From Chloroflexota bacterium (GTDB taxonomy: Bacteria > Chloroflexota > Dehalococcoidia > Lucifugimonadales > Lucifugimonadaceae): a stretch of DNA of 53,221 nt. Positions 42,415 through 51,993 of the stretch are shown here, in pieces. Position numbers and translations under genes: made by a program. The stretch's first letter is position 1. Each line of letters opens with the position of its first letter. The stretch spans positions 1 through 53,221 of the forward strand of contig PBLC01000013.1 in assembly GCA_002721675.1 (NCBI GenBank). Reading direction: 5' to 3'. The notes beneath the pieces are model-generated. The model was given only the letters and a program-made list of their open reading frames with translations, was not told where the DNA came from and did not search any database.

Positions 42415-43879
42415 AAAAATATCACAAGAAGTAAGAGTTAGGTTTGCCCCAAGCCCTACAGGTGATCCTCATTTAGGCGCAATGAGGACAGCTTTATTTA
42501 ATTGGGCGTTTGCAAGGAAAAATGGAGGAAAGTTTATTTTAAGAATTGAAGATACTGATAAAAAACGACAGATAGAAGGGTCTATAGAAAACATAATTGA
42601 AGGACTTAATTGGCTAGGATTGAATTATGATGAAGGGCCTGATGCCAGAGGGGATTATGGTCCCTATATTCAGTCTCAAAGAAAAAAGCACTATGTAGAT
42701 GCGGTCAACAAGTTGCTAGATGATGGAAATGCGTATATGTGCGACCTCTCGCCAGAAGAGTTAGAAAAAATGAAAGAAGATCAAAAACTTCAAGGTAAGC
42801 CCCCCGGATACAATGGATATTCTAGAAATCGATCAAGAGAAGATTTAGAGGAATCTAAAAAGAAAGGATTGCCTATTGTTGTTAGACTAAAAGTACCTCT
42901 TTCAGGCAACATTGAATTTAATGACCTCAGGAGAGGTTCAATGAAATTTGATCTCTCAAAGATAGATGATTTTGTTATTTTAAAAGCTGACGGACTCCCT
43001 ACTTACCATTTAGCAAATGTAGTTGATGATTCCAGTATGCTTATTAGTCATGTGCTTAGAGGAGAAGAATGGATTTCTAGTACTCCCAAGCACCTTCTTT
43101 TATATAAATTTCTAGGATTAGAGCCACCATCTTTTGTTCATCTGCCCCTTATTTTTGGAAAAGATAAAACTAAACTAAGTAAAAGGCATGGAGCAAGTTC
43201 TATAATCGAATACAAAAAAAGTGGATTGCTACCAGAAGCCTTAGTAAATTATATTGCCCTATTAGGTTGGTCACCTAGAAATGATAAAGAGGTTCTAAGT
43301 TATAAAGATATTATCGATAATTTTGATTTTCAAGGACTAAGTGTAAGCCCTTCTATATTTGATCCAGAAAAACTTAGTTGGCTCAATGGAGTGCATATCA
43401 GATCAATGGACAATGAAACCTTGATCAAATTAACACAAAATAAATTATTTGAGGAACCTGATGATACGTATAAATTAGATAGCAATAAACTATCAAAAAT
43501 TATTCCTTTGGTAAAAGAAAGAATTAAATCTATTGATGAAATTTTGCCATCAATTCGGTTTTTCTTTATTTATACAAAACCCAAGAGAAGTATTATTAAA
43601 TGCGGATCTTTAAGTAGTGAAGAAATAAAAGAAATATTAAACAAACTAGTCACTGATTTAACTGTGTTATTGAAAAAAAATAACATAACACATTCTGATA
43701 TAGAAAAATTACTGAGAGATAATTGTGAAAACTTGGGATTAAAACTTAGAGATTACCTTGGACTAATCAGGAATTGTATTACTGGTGCTGAGGTTTCGCC
43801 CCCATTATTTGAATCAATTGAAGTGCTTGGAATAGAAGAGTCTGTTTCAAGAATTCAAGATTGCATAAACATTCTCTGA
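42407..43879 (+). CDS. gltX: Glutamyl-tRNA synthetase
   Basis: 490 residues of class I synthetase. The HIGH motif reads PSPTGDPHLGAMRTALFNW and the KMSKS motif reads KLSKRHG. LRGEEWISSTPKH is the family middle motif, and the helical anticodon-binding domain fills the C-terminal third. No glnS or gatCAB is in view, so whether it also charges tRNA-Gln is open. The ATG at 42407 is preferred to TTG at 42404. Confidence 0.94.
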   Translation: MNKKISQEVRVRFAPSPTGDPHLGAMRTALFNWAFARKNGGKFILRIEDTDKKRQIEGSIENIIEGLNWLGLNYDEGPDARGDYGPYIQSQRKKHYVDAVNKLLDDGNAYMCDLSPEELEKMKEDQKLQGKPPGYNGYSRNRSREDLEESKKKGLPIVVRLKVPLSGNIEFNDLRRGSMKFDLSKIDDFVILKADGLPTYHLANVVDDSSMLISHVLRGEEWISSTPKHLLLYKFLGLEPPSFVHLPLIFGKDKTKLSKRHGASSIIEYKKSGLLPEALVNYIALLGWSPRNDKEVLSYKDIIDNFDFQGLSVSPSIFDPEKLSWLNGVHIRSMDNETLIKLTQNKLFEEPDDTYKLDSNKLSKIIPLVKERIKSIDEILPSIRFFFIYTKPKRSIIKCGSLSSEEIKEILNKLVTDLTVLLKKNNITHSDIEKLLRDNCENLGLKLRDYLGLIRNCITGAEVSPPLFESIEVLGIEESVSRIQDCINIL

Positions 43880-43886
43880 TATATTA

Positions 43887-43915
43887 TTGAACCTTCAGTA
43901 AACAACATGTATAAT
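43887..43915 (+). promoter_or_regulatory. Sigma-70-type promoter of rpsU
   Basis: TTGAAC (43887-43892) and TATAAT (43910-43915) are separated by 17 nt, close to the vegetative consensus. The predicted transcription start is near 43922, leaving about 22 nt before the rpsU ATG at 43944. Confidence 0.7.
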
Positions 43916-43943
43916 TTCACAGTTGATTTATTAGAAAACAAAT

Positions 43944-44123
43944 ATGACAGAAGTAAAACAAAGAGACGGCGAAGCTTTTGATAGCATGCTTAGGCGCTTT
44001 AATAGAAGGGTCCAGCAGAATGGCATTCTTTCTGAAACCAGGAAAAGGCAGGCATTTGAGCCACCTAGTGCTTTAAAAAAGAAAAAAATGGCCAACAAAA
44101 AAAGAAAAAGCAAAGAGACTTAG
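43944..44123 (+). CDS. rpsU: Ribosomal protein bS21
   Basis: 59 residues, highly basic. MTEVKQRDGEAFDSMLRRFNRRVQQNGILSE matches the bS21 core, and the C-terminus ends in a Lys/Arg run. It is a small-subunit protein near the mRNA 3' anti-Shine-Dalgarno region. A good promoter lies upstream. Its length and spacing confirm a real gene although it is very short. No terminator hairpin follows in the 86 bases before purQ. Confidence 0.92.
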   Translation: MTEVKQRDGEAFDSMLRRFNRRVQQNGILSETRKRQAFEPPSALKKKKMANKKRKSKET

Positions 44124-44195
44124 TTTTTTCCCTTTTCCTTTCCCTGATATTATCCCTAATATTTCAAAATAAACTTACCATTTGCTCCTTTCAGG

Positions 44196-44201
44196 TATAA
44201 G
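44196..44201 (+). promoter_or_regulatory. -10 box of purQ, leaderless type
   Basis: TATAAG followed by 8 nt and the purQ ATG at 44210. There is no Shine-Dalgarno in those 8 nt. TTACCA further upstream has poor spacing as a -35. Confidence 0.4.
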
Positions 44202-44209
44202 ATTCTTAT

Positions 44210-44893
44210 ATGAATATTGGAATAATAGTTTTTCCTGGGACTTGGAGCGACAGAGATTGCGAATTCGCTCTATCTTCTTTTAAAAATGTTAAAACTTCCT
44301 TTATTTGGCACAAAGAGTCTATACCTAAAAATATTGATGCTGTTATTCTTCCAGGCGGATTTTCACACGGAGATCATTTAAGGGCAGGAGCAATCGCTCA
44401 ATTTTCTGTAGTGATGAAAGATGTTTTTCAATTAAATGAAAAAGGTAAGCCCATAATAGGAATATGTAACGGATTTCAAATCTTGTGTGAGGCTGGAATC
44501 CTGCCTGGCGCATTAATTAGGAATAAAGACTTAAAGTTCAACTGTAGTTTTGTAAATCTCAAATTTAATGATTCTAAAAAATTTACCTCTTTAATTCCTA
44601 ACAATAAAATTCTAAAAATTCCAATATCTCACGGAGAAGGAAATTATCAGGCAGACTTGAGCACCTTAAATATGCTTCAAGAAAATGATCAAATTGCATT
44701 TCAATACTGTTCTGAATCTGGAATGATTAGTGATGATGTAAATCCAAATGGATCTCTGAACAATATTGCTGGAATTTATAATAAAAATGGAAATGTCCTG
44801 GGAATGATGCCTCACCCAGAAAGGTCATGTTCTCCAGATTTGGGGAGCGAAGACGGAAATTTAATTTTTAAATCAATGATCAAATCTTTTTAA
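44210..44893 (+). CDS. purQ: FGAM synthase glutaminase subunit
   Basis: 227 residues of class I glutamine amidotransferase. The nucleophile Cys is in GICNGFQILCEAG and the catalytic His-Glu in MPHPERSC; PGGFSHGDHLRAG is PurQ-specific. It feeds ammonia to PurL for formylglycinamidine ribotide synthesis. It precedes purL by 3 nt. Confidence 0.96.
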   Translation: MNIGIIVFPGTWSDRDCEFALSSFKNVKTSFIWHKESIPKNIDAVILPGGFSHGDHLRAGAIAQFSVVMKDVFQLNEKGKPIIGICNGFQILCEAGILPGALIRNKDLKFNCSFVNLKFNDSKKFTSLIPNNKILKIPISHGEGNYQADLSTLNMLQENDQIAFQYCSESGMISDDVNPNGSLNNIAGIYNKNGNVLGMMPHPERSCSPDLGSEDGNLIFKSMIKSF

Positions 44894-44896
44894 AAC

Positions 44897-47086
44897 ATGA
44901 TAGATAGAAAATTATTAAAAGAAATAGCACTTTCTGAATCTGAATATCTCGATATATGTGAACTATTAAATCGAGAGCCCTCATCGCTTGAGTTAGGTCT
45001 GTTTGGGGCCCTATGGAGTGAACATTGTGGATATAAACACACAAAACTTTTACTAAAAAAGTTGCCTAACAAAAGTTCAAAAGTATTGTCTGAGATGGGT
45101 AAGGAAAATGCAGGCGTACTTGATGTAGGAAATGGAATAAAAATTGTAATGAAGGTGGAGTCTCATAATCACCCATCTGCCATTGAGCCAAAAGAAGGTG
45201 CTGCTACCGGGGTAGGAGGGATTGTAAGAGATATATTTGCGATGGGGGCTTATCCTATTGCTATATTAAATTCACTTAGATTTGGGCCTCAAAATATCCC
45301 AAGAAACAAATATCTGTTAAATGGAGTTGTGGAAGGGATATCTACATATGGAAATTGTCTAGGAATACCCGATGTTGGAGGTGAGATAGAATTCGAAGAA
45401 TGCTACACAACAAACCCTTTGGTTAATGCTATGTGCGTCGGAATTATAGAAAATAAGTCGCCAATATTAAATGCTAAGGCTGATAAGGCAGGAGATCTAG
45501 CAATATTGGTAGGGTCAGACACAGGAAGAGATGGGATTCATGGTGCCTCTGGACTAGCCTCACAATCATTAGAAGAGGGTTCTGATTCTAGATCAGCGGT
45601 TCAAGTAGGAAATCCTTTTTTAGAAAAAGTTCTTTTAGAGTCTTGCCTGATATCTGCAAAAATGGAAGGAATTATTGGAATGCAAGATCTTGGTGCTGCC
45701 GGACTAACTAGCTCAGTAATTGAAGTTGCTGAAAAAAGTAACTTAGGGATTGAATTAAACCTAGACAAAGTCCATTTAAAAGAAAATGCTATGACTCCAT
45801 ACGAAATAATGCTTTCAGAGTCTCAAGAAAGGATGTTAATCATAGTTGACCCTGTAAAGGAAGAGAGGTTCTTAAAATTCTTCAAAGATAGGGATCTTAA
45901 GGCAAATACAATTGGTGAATTTATCAAACCAAAGATAGTAAAAATTAAATATAAGGGCAATGAAATACTTAATACGCCTGTAAAGATTCTTACTGATGCT
46001 CCAGCATATGAACTATCAGACAAAAAACCAAGATGGATAGATAATGTTCAGAGGTACATTCCAGTTAAAAATAAAATTAGTGATATGAATAAAATTTTAG
46101 AGAGTCTTTTAAAATCACCTAACATATCATCAAAGAAAGAAGTCTACAGCCAATTTGATCATCAAGTTCAATTAAATACTATTATCTTGCCTGGAGAAGC
46201 AGATGCTGCTGTATTAAGGTTAAAAAAAGATAATCAAGCAATTTCTATTAGCATAGATTGTGATTCAAAAAAATGTTATTTAGACCCTGAAGTAGGCGCA
46301 TCTATGGCAGTTGCAGAAGCTTGTAGAAATATAGTATGCACAGGAGCAAGACCCATCGGTCTTACAGACGGGCTTAATATGGGTAATCCAGAAAAAATGG
46401 ATGTTCAGTATCAAATAACCAGAACTATAGAGGGATTAAGAAAGGCATGTTTAAAATTTGAAATTCCTATCATTAGCGGAAATGTAAGTCTTTATAACGA
46501 ATCAAATGAAAAGCCGATCTTCCCTACCCCGATCATAGGAGCAATTGGACATATTGATGATTACTCAAAAGTTGTTACTGCGTCTTTCAAGAGTTCAGGG
46601 GATAAGATAATTGTTATAGGGGAAAAGTTAATTAAAGACGATGAAAATTTACTGTCTGGATCAGAATATCAAAAAATTTTTGAAAATAAACTTTCTGGAT
46701 CACCTTATGTTGATCTAAATAAAGAGTTTAATCTACAAAATTCCTTAATAGAAATAATTGATAATGAACTAATTAATTCTGCTCATGATGTTTCAACAGG
46801 CGGTATCTCTATAGCTATTGCCGAAAGTTGCATATTAGGTAATATTGGATCTGATATATTATTAGATGGAATTAATAAAAAATCTATATATTTTGGAGAA
46901 AATAGATCTGCTATTATTGTAAGTTGCAACCCGAAAAAATCTGCCGAGATAATCAAAATTGCAAAAAAACACAATATTAATTCAAAAGAAATAGGGGTGG
47001 TTACCGGAAATAAATTGATTATCAATGGAGATATATGTATTAAAGTTGAGAGATTAAAGTCAATTTTTTATAATCAGTCTGATTAA
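44897..47086 (+). CDS. purL: FGAM synthase large subunit, short type
   Basis: 729 residues, the short PurL that works with separate PurQ and PurS. It has WSEHCGYKHTK, VESHNHPSAIEPKEGAATGVGGIVRD and HDVSTGGISIAIAES. It turns FGAR, ATP and glutamine-derived ammonia into FGAM. purS is not seen upstream of purQ, where it often lies, so it must be elsewhere if present. Confidence 0.96.
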   Translation: MIDRKLLKEIALSESEYLDICELLNREPSSLELGLFGALWSEHCGYKHTKLLLKKLPNKSSKVLSEMGKENAGVLDVGNGIKIVMKVESHNHPSAIEPKEGAATGVGGIVRDIFAMGAYPIAILNSLRFGPQNIPRNKYLLNGVVEGISTYGNCLGIPDVGGEIEFEECYTTNPLVNAMCVGIIENKSPILNAKADKAGDLAILVGSDTGRDGIHGASGLASQSLEEGSDSRSAVQVGNPFLEKVLLESCLISAKMEGIIGMQDLGAAGLTSSVIEVAEKSNLGIELNLDKVHLKENAMTPYEIMLSESQERMLIIVDPVKEERFLKFFKDRDLKANTIGEFIKPKIVKIKYKGNEILNTPVKILTDAPAYELSDKKPRWIDNVQRYIPVKNKISDMNKILESLLKSPNISSKKEVYSQFDHQVQLNTIILPGEADAAVLRLKKDNQAISISIDCDSKKCYLDPEVGASMAVAEACRNIVCTGARPIGLTDGLNMGNPEKMDVQYQITRTIEGLRKACLKFEIPIISGNVSLYNESNEKPIFPTPIIGAIGHIDDYSKVVTASFKSSGDKIIVIGEKLIKDDENLLSGSEYQKIFENKLSGSPYVDLNKEFNLQNSLIEIIDNELINSAHDVSTGGISIAIAESCILGNIGSDILLDGINKKSIYFGENRSAIIVSCNPKKSAEIIKIAKKHNINSKEIGVVTGNKLIINGDICIKVERLKSIFYNQSD

Positions 47087-47106
47087 ATTCTATTATTCTA
47101 ATTAAT

Positions 47107-47394
47107 ATGCCTATTTACGAGTACAAATGTTTGAATAAAAATTGCGATACTGAAATATTTGAAATAATTCAAAATTTCAGCGATAAACCTATTGCCAAGT
47201 GCCCAGATTGTGTAAAAAATGGAGAAAGGATAATCAGCGCATTTTCTGTTCATTTTAAAGGGTCAGGTTGGTATTCAACATCTAACAGATCATCAACTAG
47301 TCAAGTTAAATCAAAATCTACTAAGAATAATTCTAAATCTGACAATAAAAGCGTTAAAAAAAATAAGTCTAGTAAATCTAAAAAACCTGAGTAA
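47107..47394 (+). CDS. FmdB-family zinc-ribbon protein
   Basis: 95 residues. The N-terminus MPIYEYKC is the FmdB hallmark. The first Cys pair is spaced CLNKNC (C-x4-C, usually C-x2-C), and the second is CPDC. A Lys/Ser-rich tail of about 35 residues follows. It probably binds Zn and may regulate transcription. It overlaps dtd by 1 nt. Confidence 0.88.
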   Translation: MPIYEYKCLNKNCDTEIFEIIQNFSDKPIAKCPDCVKNGERIISAFSVHFKGSGWYSTSNRSSTSQVKSKSTKNNSKSDNKSVKKNKSSKSKKPE

Positions 47395-47861
47395 TGATAG
47401 CACTTGTCCAGAGAGTCAAAGTTGCGTCTGTATCAATAAATTCTAAAATTTATTCAAATATAAATGAAGGAATTCTAGTTTTTTTAGGAATAGTTAATTC
47501 TGACACAGCAACAGATTCAGAATACATCATAAAGAAATTAATTAATTTACGATTATTCCCCAGCAATTCTTCCAATTTTGAACTATCTGTGCAAAGTGGA
47601 AAAAAGTCTATATTAGTAATTAGCAATTTTACTTTGGCGAGTATTACTAGAATTGGAAATAGACCTGATTTTAGAAATGCATTAGACCCTAAAAATGCGG
47701 AAATTATTTATGAAAAATTTATTAGTAAATTAAAAAATAATCACGCAATGACTGAAACAGGTATTTTTGGAGAAGAAATGAATATAGAGTCTAAAAATTG
47801 GGGCCCGGTAACTTTAATTATTGACTCAAATGACAGGAAAATTCCTAGAAGTAATTTTTAA
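47394..47861 (+). CDS. dtd: D-aminoacyl-tRNA deacylase
   Basis: 155 residues. The family starts with ALVQRVKVASV. The usual SQFTL reads SNFTLAS, and the cross-subunit motif is NWGPVTLII (usually N-x-GPVT). It frees tRNAs mischarged with D-amino acids or glycine. The Gln to Asn change in the substrate motif is unusual. It overlaps the convergent nadC stop in TTAA (47858-47861). Confidence 0.92.
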   Translation: MIALVQRVKVASVSINSKIYSNINEGILVFLGIVNSDTATDSEYIIKKLINLRLFPSNSSNFELSVQSGKKSILVISNFTLASITRIGNRPDFRNALDPKNAEIIYEKFISKLKNNHAMTETGIFGEEMNIESKNWGPVTLIIDSNDRKIPRSNF

Positions 47862-48694
47862 AGTAATTCTAAACTAATATCCAATGCTCTTGCAGAATGT
47901 GTAACTGATCCTAATGATATTATGTCGGGTAAGCATAAAGCATAGTTCCTAATAGTTTCTTTATTTATACCACCTGATATTTCTATCAATAAATCTTTAT
48001 TTTTTGATCTTATTTTTTTTACTGCCTTTGATGCTTTTTCAGGATCCCAATTATCCAACATTATTCTATCTATAGGCAAAAAAAGTACCTCATCCAACTG
48101 CTTCTCATTTTCAACTTCTACCTCAATTTTAAGTTTAGGAAAATTAGATTTTGACCTATTAACTATTTCTTCTAAATTTCCTGTATTTAGATGGTTATCT
48201 TTTATCATAATCATTTCACCCAAATCAATTCTGTGATTAGATCCTCCACCAACTAAAACAGAATACTTATCTAAAATTCTCCAACCAGGGATTGTTTTTC
48301 TTGTATCAGTTATGTCTACATCAAGGTCTTGGATAAGTTTTTTATACTCATATACTGTAGTAGCCACGCCACTCATTCTTTGGATAAAATTTAATACTGT
48401 CCTCTCAGCAGTAAGGATTGATCTTGTAGGGCCATTTATTTTGGCAAACACTCTTGGCTCTGAATATTTATCTTCAACTAGTGAATCAAAATTTATCCTT
48501 GGGTCAAATTTTTTAAATACGAATTCAGCAAGATCTATACCAGATAAAACTCCTGGCTCCTTTAAAATCAATATAAAATCTGAAACTGAAGATTGTCCAA
48601 TTGAAACTTCAGTGCTTGGATCTCCATTGGCAAAGTCTTCGTTAATTGCAATATCAATTAATTTTTCAATAGATTCAAAGTTCTTGAACTTCAT
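47858..48694 (-). CDS. nadC: Nicotinate-nucleotide pyrophosphorylase
   Basis: 278 residues. Signatures are RTVLNFIQRMSGVAT, DTRKTIPGWRILDKYSVLVGGGSNHR and MIMIKDNHL. The last strand has EISGGINKETI. It makes NaMN from quinolinate and PRPP. It follows nadA by 2 nt. Confidence 0.95.
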   Translation of the reverse strand: MKFKNFESIEKLIDIAINEDFANGDPSTEVSIGQSSVSDFILILKEPGVLSGIDLAEFVFKKFDPRINFDSLVEDKYSEPRVFAKINGPTRSILTAERTVLNFIQRMSGVATTVYEYKKLIQDLDVDITDTRKTIPGWRILDKYSVLVGGGSNHRIDLGEMIMIKDNHLNTGNLEEIVNRSKSNFPKLKIEVEVENEKQLDEVLFLPIDRIMLDNWDPEKASKAVKKIRSKNKDLLIEISGGINKETIRNYALCLPDIISLGSVTHSARALDISLELL

Positions 48695-48696
48695 TA

Positions 48697-49899
48697 TTAA
48701 AGCTCTAACATTCTATCCAAGGCTACCTTTGAGTTTATTCTAGTTTCAAAATCTACTTCCACCTGATTTATAACTAAACCAGCACCAATTCCATCTAAAA
48801 CCCAAAGCAAGTAGGCAGGGTGAATTCTGTACATTGTTGCACACGGACATACAATTGGATCTAAGCAAAAAATATCTTTATCAGGGTTTTTCAGCGCCAA
48901 TCTCTTTACCAAATTAATCTCTGTGCCAATTCCCCATACAGACCCTGATTCTGAATTGCTCACTACATCAATAATATATTCTGTAGAACCAACATAATCA
49001 GAATTACTTACAACTTCATTAGTGCACTCAGGATGAACTATTATTTTTGCATTCTTATCGTTCTTCGCCATTTCTATTTGATCGACAGTAAATCTAGTAT
49101 GAACGGAGCAGTGGCCTTGCCATACCAAAACTTTTGCTATTTTTATTTCTGTATCTGAAAGACCTCCGTTTAACTTAAATGGATTCCATAACTTAATCTC
49201 ACCTAAATCAATACCAAGAGAAAGAGCAGTATTTCTGCCTAAATGTTGATCAGGAAAGAAAAATATTTTCTTACCAGATTCGAAATACTTTGTGAATGCT
49301 TTGTCTGCATTGCTTGATGTGCAAACAAGACCTTCATTTTCTCCGCATAGAGATTTTATTGCAGCAGTCGAGTTCATATAAGTTATAGGAACATAATTAT
49401 CTGAAACTGAAGTAACATAATCCCATGCATCTTGAACATCTTCTGAAGGCGCCATATCTGCCATAGAGCAGCCTGCAGCCATATTTGGGAGAATTACTTT
49501 TTGGTCCTTAGAAGTTAATATATCAGCTGTTTCTGCCATAAAATGAACTCCACAGAAAACAATAAATTCTGCCTCTTTTTCTCTAGATGCCTCCAAGGAT
49601 AATTTAAAAGAATCTCCAGTTATATCTGCAAACTTAATTACTTCTTCTCTCTGATAATGGTGACCCAGAATATATAATTTAGAGCCTATAATTGATTTCA
49701 TTCTATTTATCTCAAAATCAATTTCCTCTGGGCTCATTTTTAGATACCTATTAGGAACTTTTTGCCATTTAACGCCAGACTTAAACTCTTCTTCAAGAGT
49801 CTTGCTTCTTAAATTGTCATCTAATTGACAAAAAGAGGCCTGCTCCAGTTCTGTGACTGGTATAGACAACTTTCTTGGTTGATAAGATTTAATGTTCAA
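48697..49899 (-). CDS. nadA: Quinolinate synthase
   Basis: 400 residues. The three Fe-S Cys are in VFCGVHFMAETADIL, GLVCTSSNADKAF and CPCATMYRIHPAYL. GHHYQREEV and HPECTNEV line the active site. It condenses iminoaspartate and DHAP to quinolinate with a 4Fe-4S cluster. No nadB is next to it. It overlaps miaB by 11 nt. Confidence 0.95.
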   Translation of the reverse strand: MNIKSYQPRKLSIPVTELEQASFCQLDDNLRSKTLEEEFKSGVKWQKVPNRYLKMSPEEIDFEINRMKSIIGSKLYILGHHYQREEVIKFADITGDSFKLSLEASREKEAEFIVFCGVHFMAETADILTSKDQKVILPNMAAGCSMADMAPSEDVQDAWDYVTSVSDNYVPITYMNSTAAIKSLCGENEGLVCTSSNADKAFTKYFESGKKIFFFPDQHLGRNTALSLGIDLGEIKLWNPFKLNGGLSDTEIKIAKVLVWQGHCSVHTRFTVDQIEMAKNDKNAKIIVHPECTNEVVSNSDYVGSTEYIIDVVSNSESGSVWGIGTEINLVKRLALKNPDKDIFCLDPIVCPCATMYRIHPAYLLWVLDGIGAGLVINQVEVDFETRINSKVALDRMLEL

Positions 49900-51202
49900 T
49901 TAATTGACCTTCTATCTCATTATTAATTTTTTTCTGCACTTCGCCTGTTAGCGACCATGTTCTTGTCTCAGTAATTTTTACCTCTACAAAATCTCCAATT
50001 TCTATATCTTCACCATCTAAGTATACTAATTTATCCAATCTTGATCGCCCAGAATATACCCCATCAGAATTATTTTCAACTAGAACCACTTGAGTAGCCC
50101 CCTGATATTCTGAATTAAGTTCCATACTAATTTTTTTCTGCAACTCTACTATTTCAGCCATCCTTTTCTTTTTTTCTTCTCTGCCAACATCATCACCCAT
50201 TTTTCGAGACGCAATTGTGCCTGGCCTATCTGAATATATAGATGCGTGAACTTTATCAAACCTTACTCTTTCGACTATATCTACGCTTTCTTTAAACTGA
50301 TCCTTGGTTTCTCCAGGAAACCCAATAATAAGGTCAGTTGTCACAGAAACATTAGGTATTGTTTCTCTAATTTCTTGCACTTTTTCTAAATACTCTTCCC
50401 TTGTGTAACCTCTCCTCATATTCTCTAAAACATCGTTATTTCCTGCTTGAAAAGGTAAGTTAATTGTTTCACATACTTTTGGTAAATCTCTAATGGCTCT
50501 AATGATTTTCGATGACATATCGTTAGGGTGAGAAGTTAAGAACCTCAACCTGTTTAATCCTTCTAGAGAATTAATTTCTGACAAAAGGTCTGCCAAGTCA
50601 GTTTTTGGGTTTAGGTCATGACCATAAGAATCTACATTTTGACCCAATAAAGTTACCTCTTTTACACCTCTCCTTATAAGCTTGGATACCTCGTCCTTGA
50701 TTTCCAAAATGGTCTTACTTATCTCTCTACCTCTTCTGTAAGGAATAATACAAAATGAACAAAATTTATTACACCCATGAATTATTGGAACAAAGCTTGC
50801 AATCTTTGGCTGTAATGGGATTAAGTCAGGCATACATCCGTCTAGTTTATTATTTAATTTTTCTGAAACTGGTTCTAAAATTCTTTCAAATTTCTGAGGA
50901 GCAGCCCAAATATCTACTTGAGGGAACCTTTTTTCAAGATCAATAGTTTTTGGGCCAACCATACATCCCATTACACATATCATCATGGAGGGATTATTTT
51001 TCTTTATGTTTTTTAACTTTCCTAGAAGTCCTGTAGCTGTATCCTCTGCGGTCTGCCTCACAACACACGTATTTAAAATAACTAAATCAGAATAAACATC
51101 ATTATTTTCTTCAAGCCCAAGTTCTTTTAATCCGCTTGCTAGCCTTTCAGAATCAGATACATTCATCTGGCATCCAACAGTTGAAACATGAAAATTCTTC
51201 AT
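49889..51202 (-). CDS. miaB: tRNA-2-methylthio-N6-dimethylallyladenosine synthase
   Basis: 437 residues. The N-terminal MTTase domain has STVGCQMNVSDSERL, NTCVVRQTAE and MGCMVG cysteines. The radical-SAM triad is GCNKFCSFCIIPYRRGRE, and a TRAM domain ends the chain. It adds a methylthio group to i6A37. GGAAG precedes the ATG. It leads miaB-nadA-nadC, 23 nt after tRNA-Ser. Confidence 0.93.
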   Translation of the reverse strand: MKNFHVSTVGCQMNVSDSERLASGLKELGLEENNDVYSDLVILNTCVVRQTAEDTATGLLGKLKNIKKNNPSMMICVMGCMVGPKTIDLEKRFPQVDIWAAPQKFERILEPVSEKLNNKLDGCMPDLIPLQPKIASFVPIIHGCNKFCSFCIIPYRRGREISKTILEIKDEVSKLIRRGVKEVTLLGQNVDSYGHDLNPKTDLADLLSEINSLEGLNRLRFLTSHPNDMSSKIIRAIRDLPKVCETINLPFQAGNNDVLENMRRGYTREEYLEKVQEIRETIPNVSVTTDLIIGFPGETKDQFKESVDIVERVRFDKVHASIYSDRPGTIASRKMGDDVGREEKKKRMAEIVELQKKISMELNSEYQGATQVVLVENNSDGVYSGRSRLDKLVYLDGEDIEIGDFVEVKITETRTWSLTGEVQKKINNEIEGQLIEH

Positions 51203-51225
51203 ATATTAATATCTTCCTTTTTTAA

Positions 51226-51317
51226 TGGCGGAGAGTATGGGATTCGAACCCATGGTCGGAATTACTTCCGACATCGGTTTAGCAAACCGACGCACTAGGC
51301 CTCTATGCGAACTCTCC
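51226..51317 (-). tRNA. tRNA-Ser (anticodon GCT)
   Basis: A class II tRNA on the minus strand. The acceptor pairs GGAGAGT with ACTCTCC, the anticodon stem-loop is TCGGT-TTGCTAA-ACCGA, and there is a long variable arm (GTCGGAAGTAATTCCGAC) and T arm with TTCGAAT. Anticodon GCT reads AGC/AGT. Discriminator G and CCA are encoded. TAAAAT lies about 10 nt upstream. The 102 bases before it (51318-51419) hold only this promoter-like sequence. Confidence 0.95.
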
Positions 51318-51419
51318 GCTAGTTTAATTTTAGGTTCAAATTTTACTATTTTTAGTAGTTAGATGTCTATAAATTAAGTAGTTCTAGAAAGAATTGGAGT
51401 GTATTTATGATTTTATAAA

Positions 51420-51953
51420 TTAATCAGAAGTAAATTCTTGAATATTTTTAATAGGAATGTGATCACTCAAATCTTTAGCATATTTCACTTGGGAAACGAT
51501 TCCTTCTTCATTAATTAGTACATCGACAGGAAGAGTAGAAATGTATCCATTAAACGCCCATGGAATATAACCTTTAAGCATAGCCTTAATTTGCCTATTA
51601 ACTCTGATAATTTGGCTCCAAAGAAAAACTAGGAATGATCTCTTTACATCATATTTTTTAAAGTACTGGAATTTGTCATCAGCTAAAATTGGGAATGGAG
51701 CATTGTGCCTATTCGTAAACCTTTTTAGATTATCTAGAGAAGAATCAAAAATTGCTATATGAGTAAAATTATCTCCAAAAGAATCATAACTTTTAATTAA
51801 TTCATTTATTCTGAGATTGCACATTGGGCATGCTGCAAACCGATAAAAAGTAAGTAGAATCTTTTTTCCCTTAACAGATTTATATTCAAAAATAGAATCA
51901 TCAATAGAAGGCAAGGTTATATTTTCAATCTTGTCGCCAACTTTAATTTGCAT
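51420..51953 (-). CDS. Peroxiredoxin-like (AhpC/TSA) thioredoxin-fold protein
   Basis: 177 residues. The thioredoxin-like fold has a CxxC at C42-C45 (ACPMCNLRIN), where a peroxiredoxin would have a single Cys. The N-terminus VGDKIENITLPSIDDS and the strand ILLTFYRF are typical of the AhpC/TSA group. No signal peptide is seen. It may reduce peroxides or disulfides; the pair of Cys in place of the classic PxxxTxxC makes the reaction uncertain. Confidence 0.75.
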   Translation of the reverse strand: MQIKVGDKIENITLPSIDDSIFEYKSVKGKKILLTFYRFAACPMCNLRINELIKSYDSFGDNFTHIAIFDSSLDNLKRFTNRHNAPFPILADDKFQYFKKYDVKRSFLVFLWSQIIRVNRQIKAMLKGYIPWAFNGYISTLPVDVLINEEGIVSQVKYAKDLSDHIPIKNIQEFTSD

Positions 51954-51993
51954 ATATTAAGATTAGCTTAAAAATGTTTCTTCTATGTTAAGT

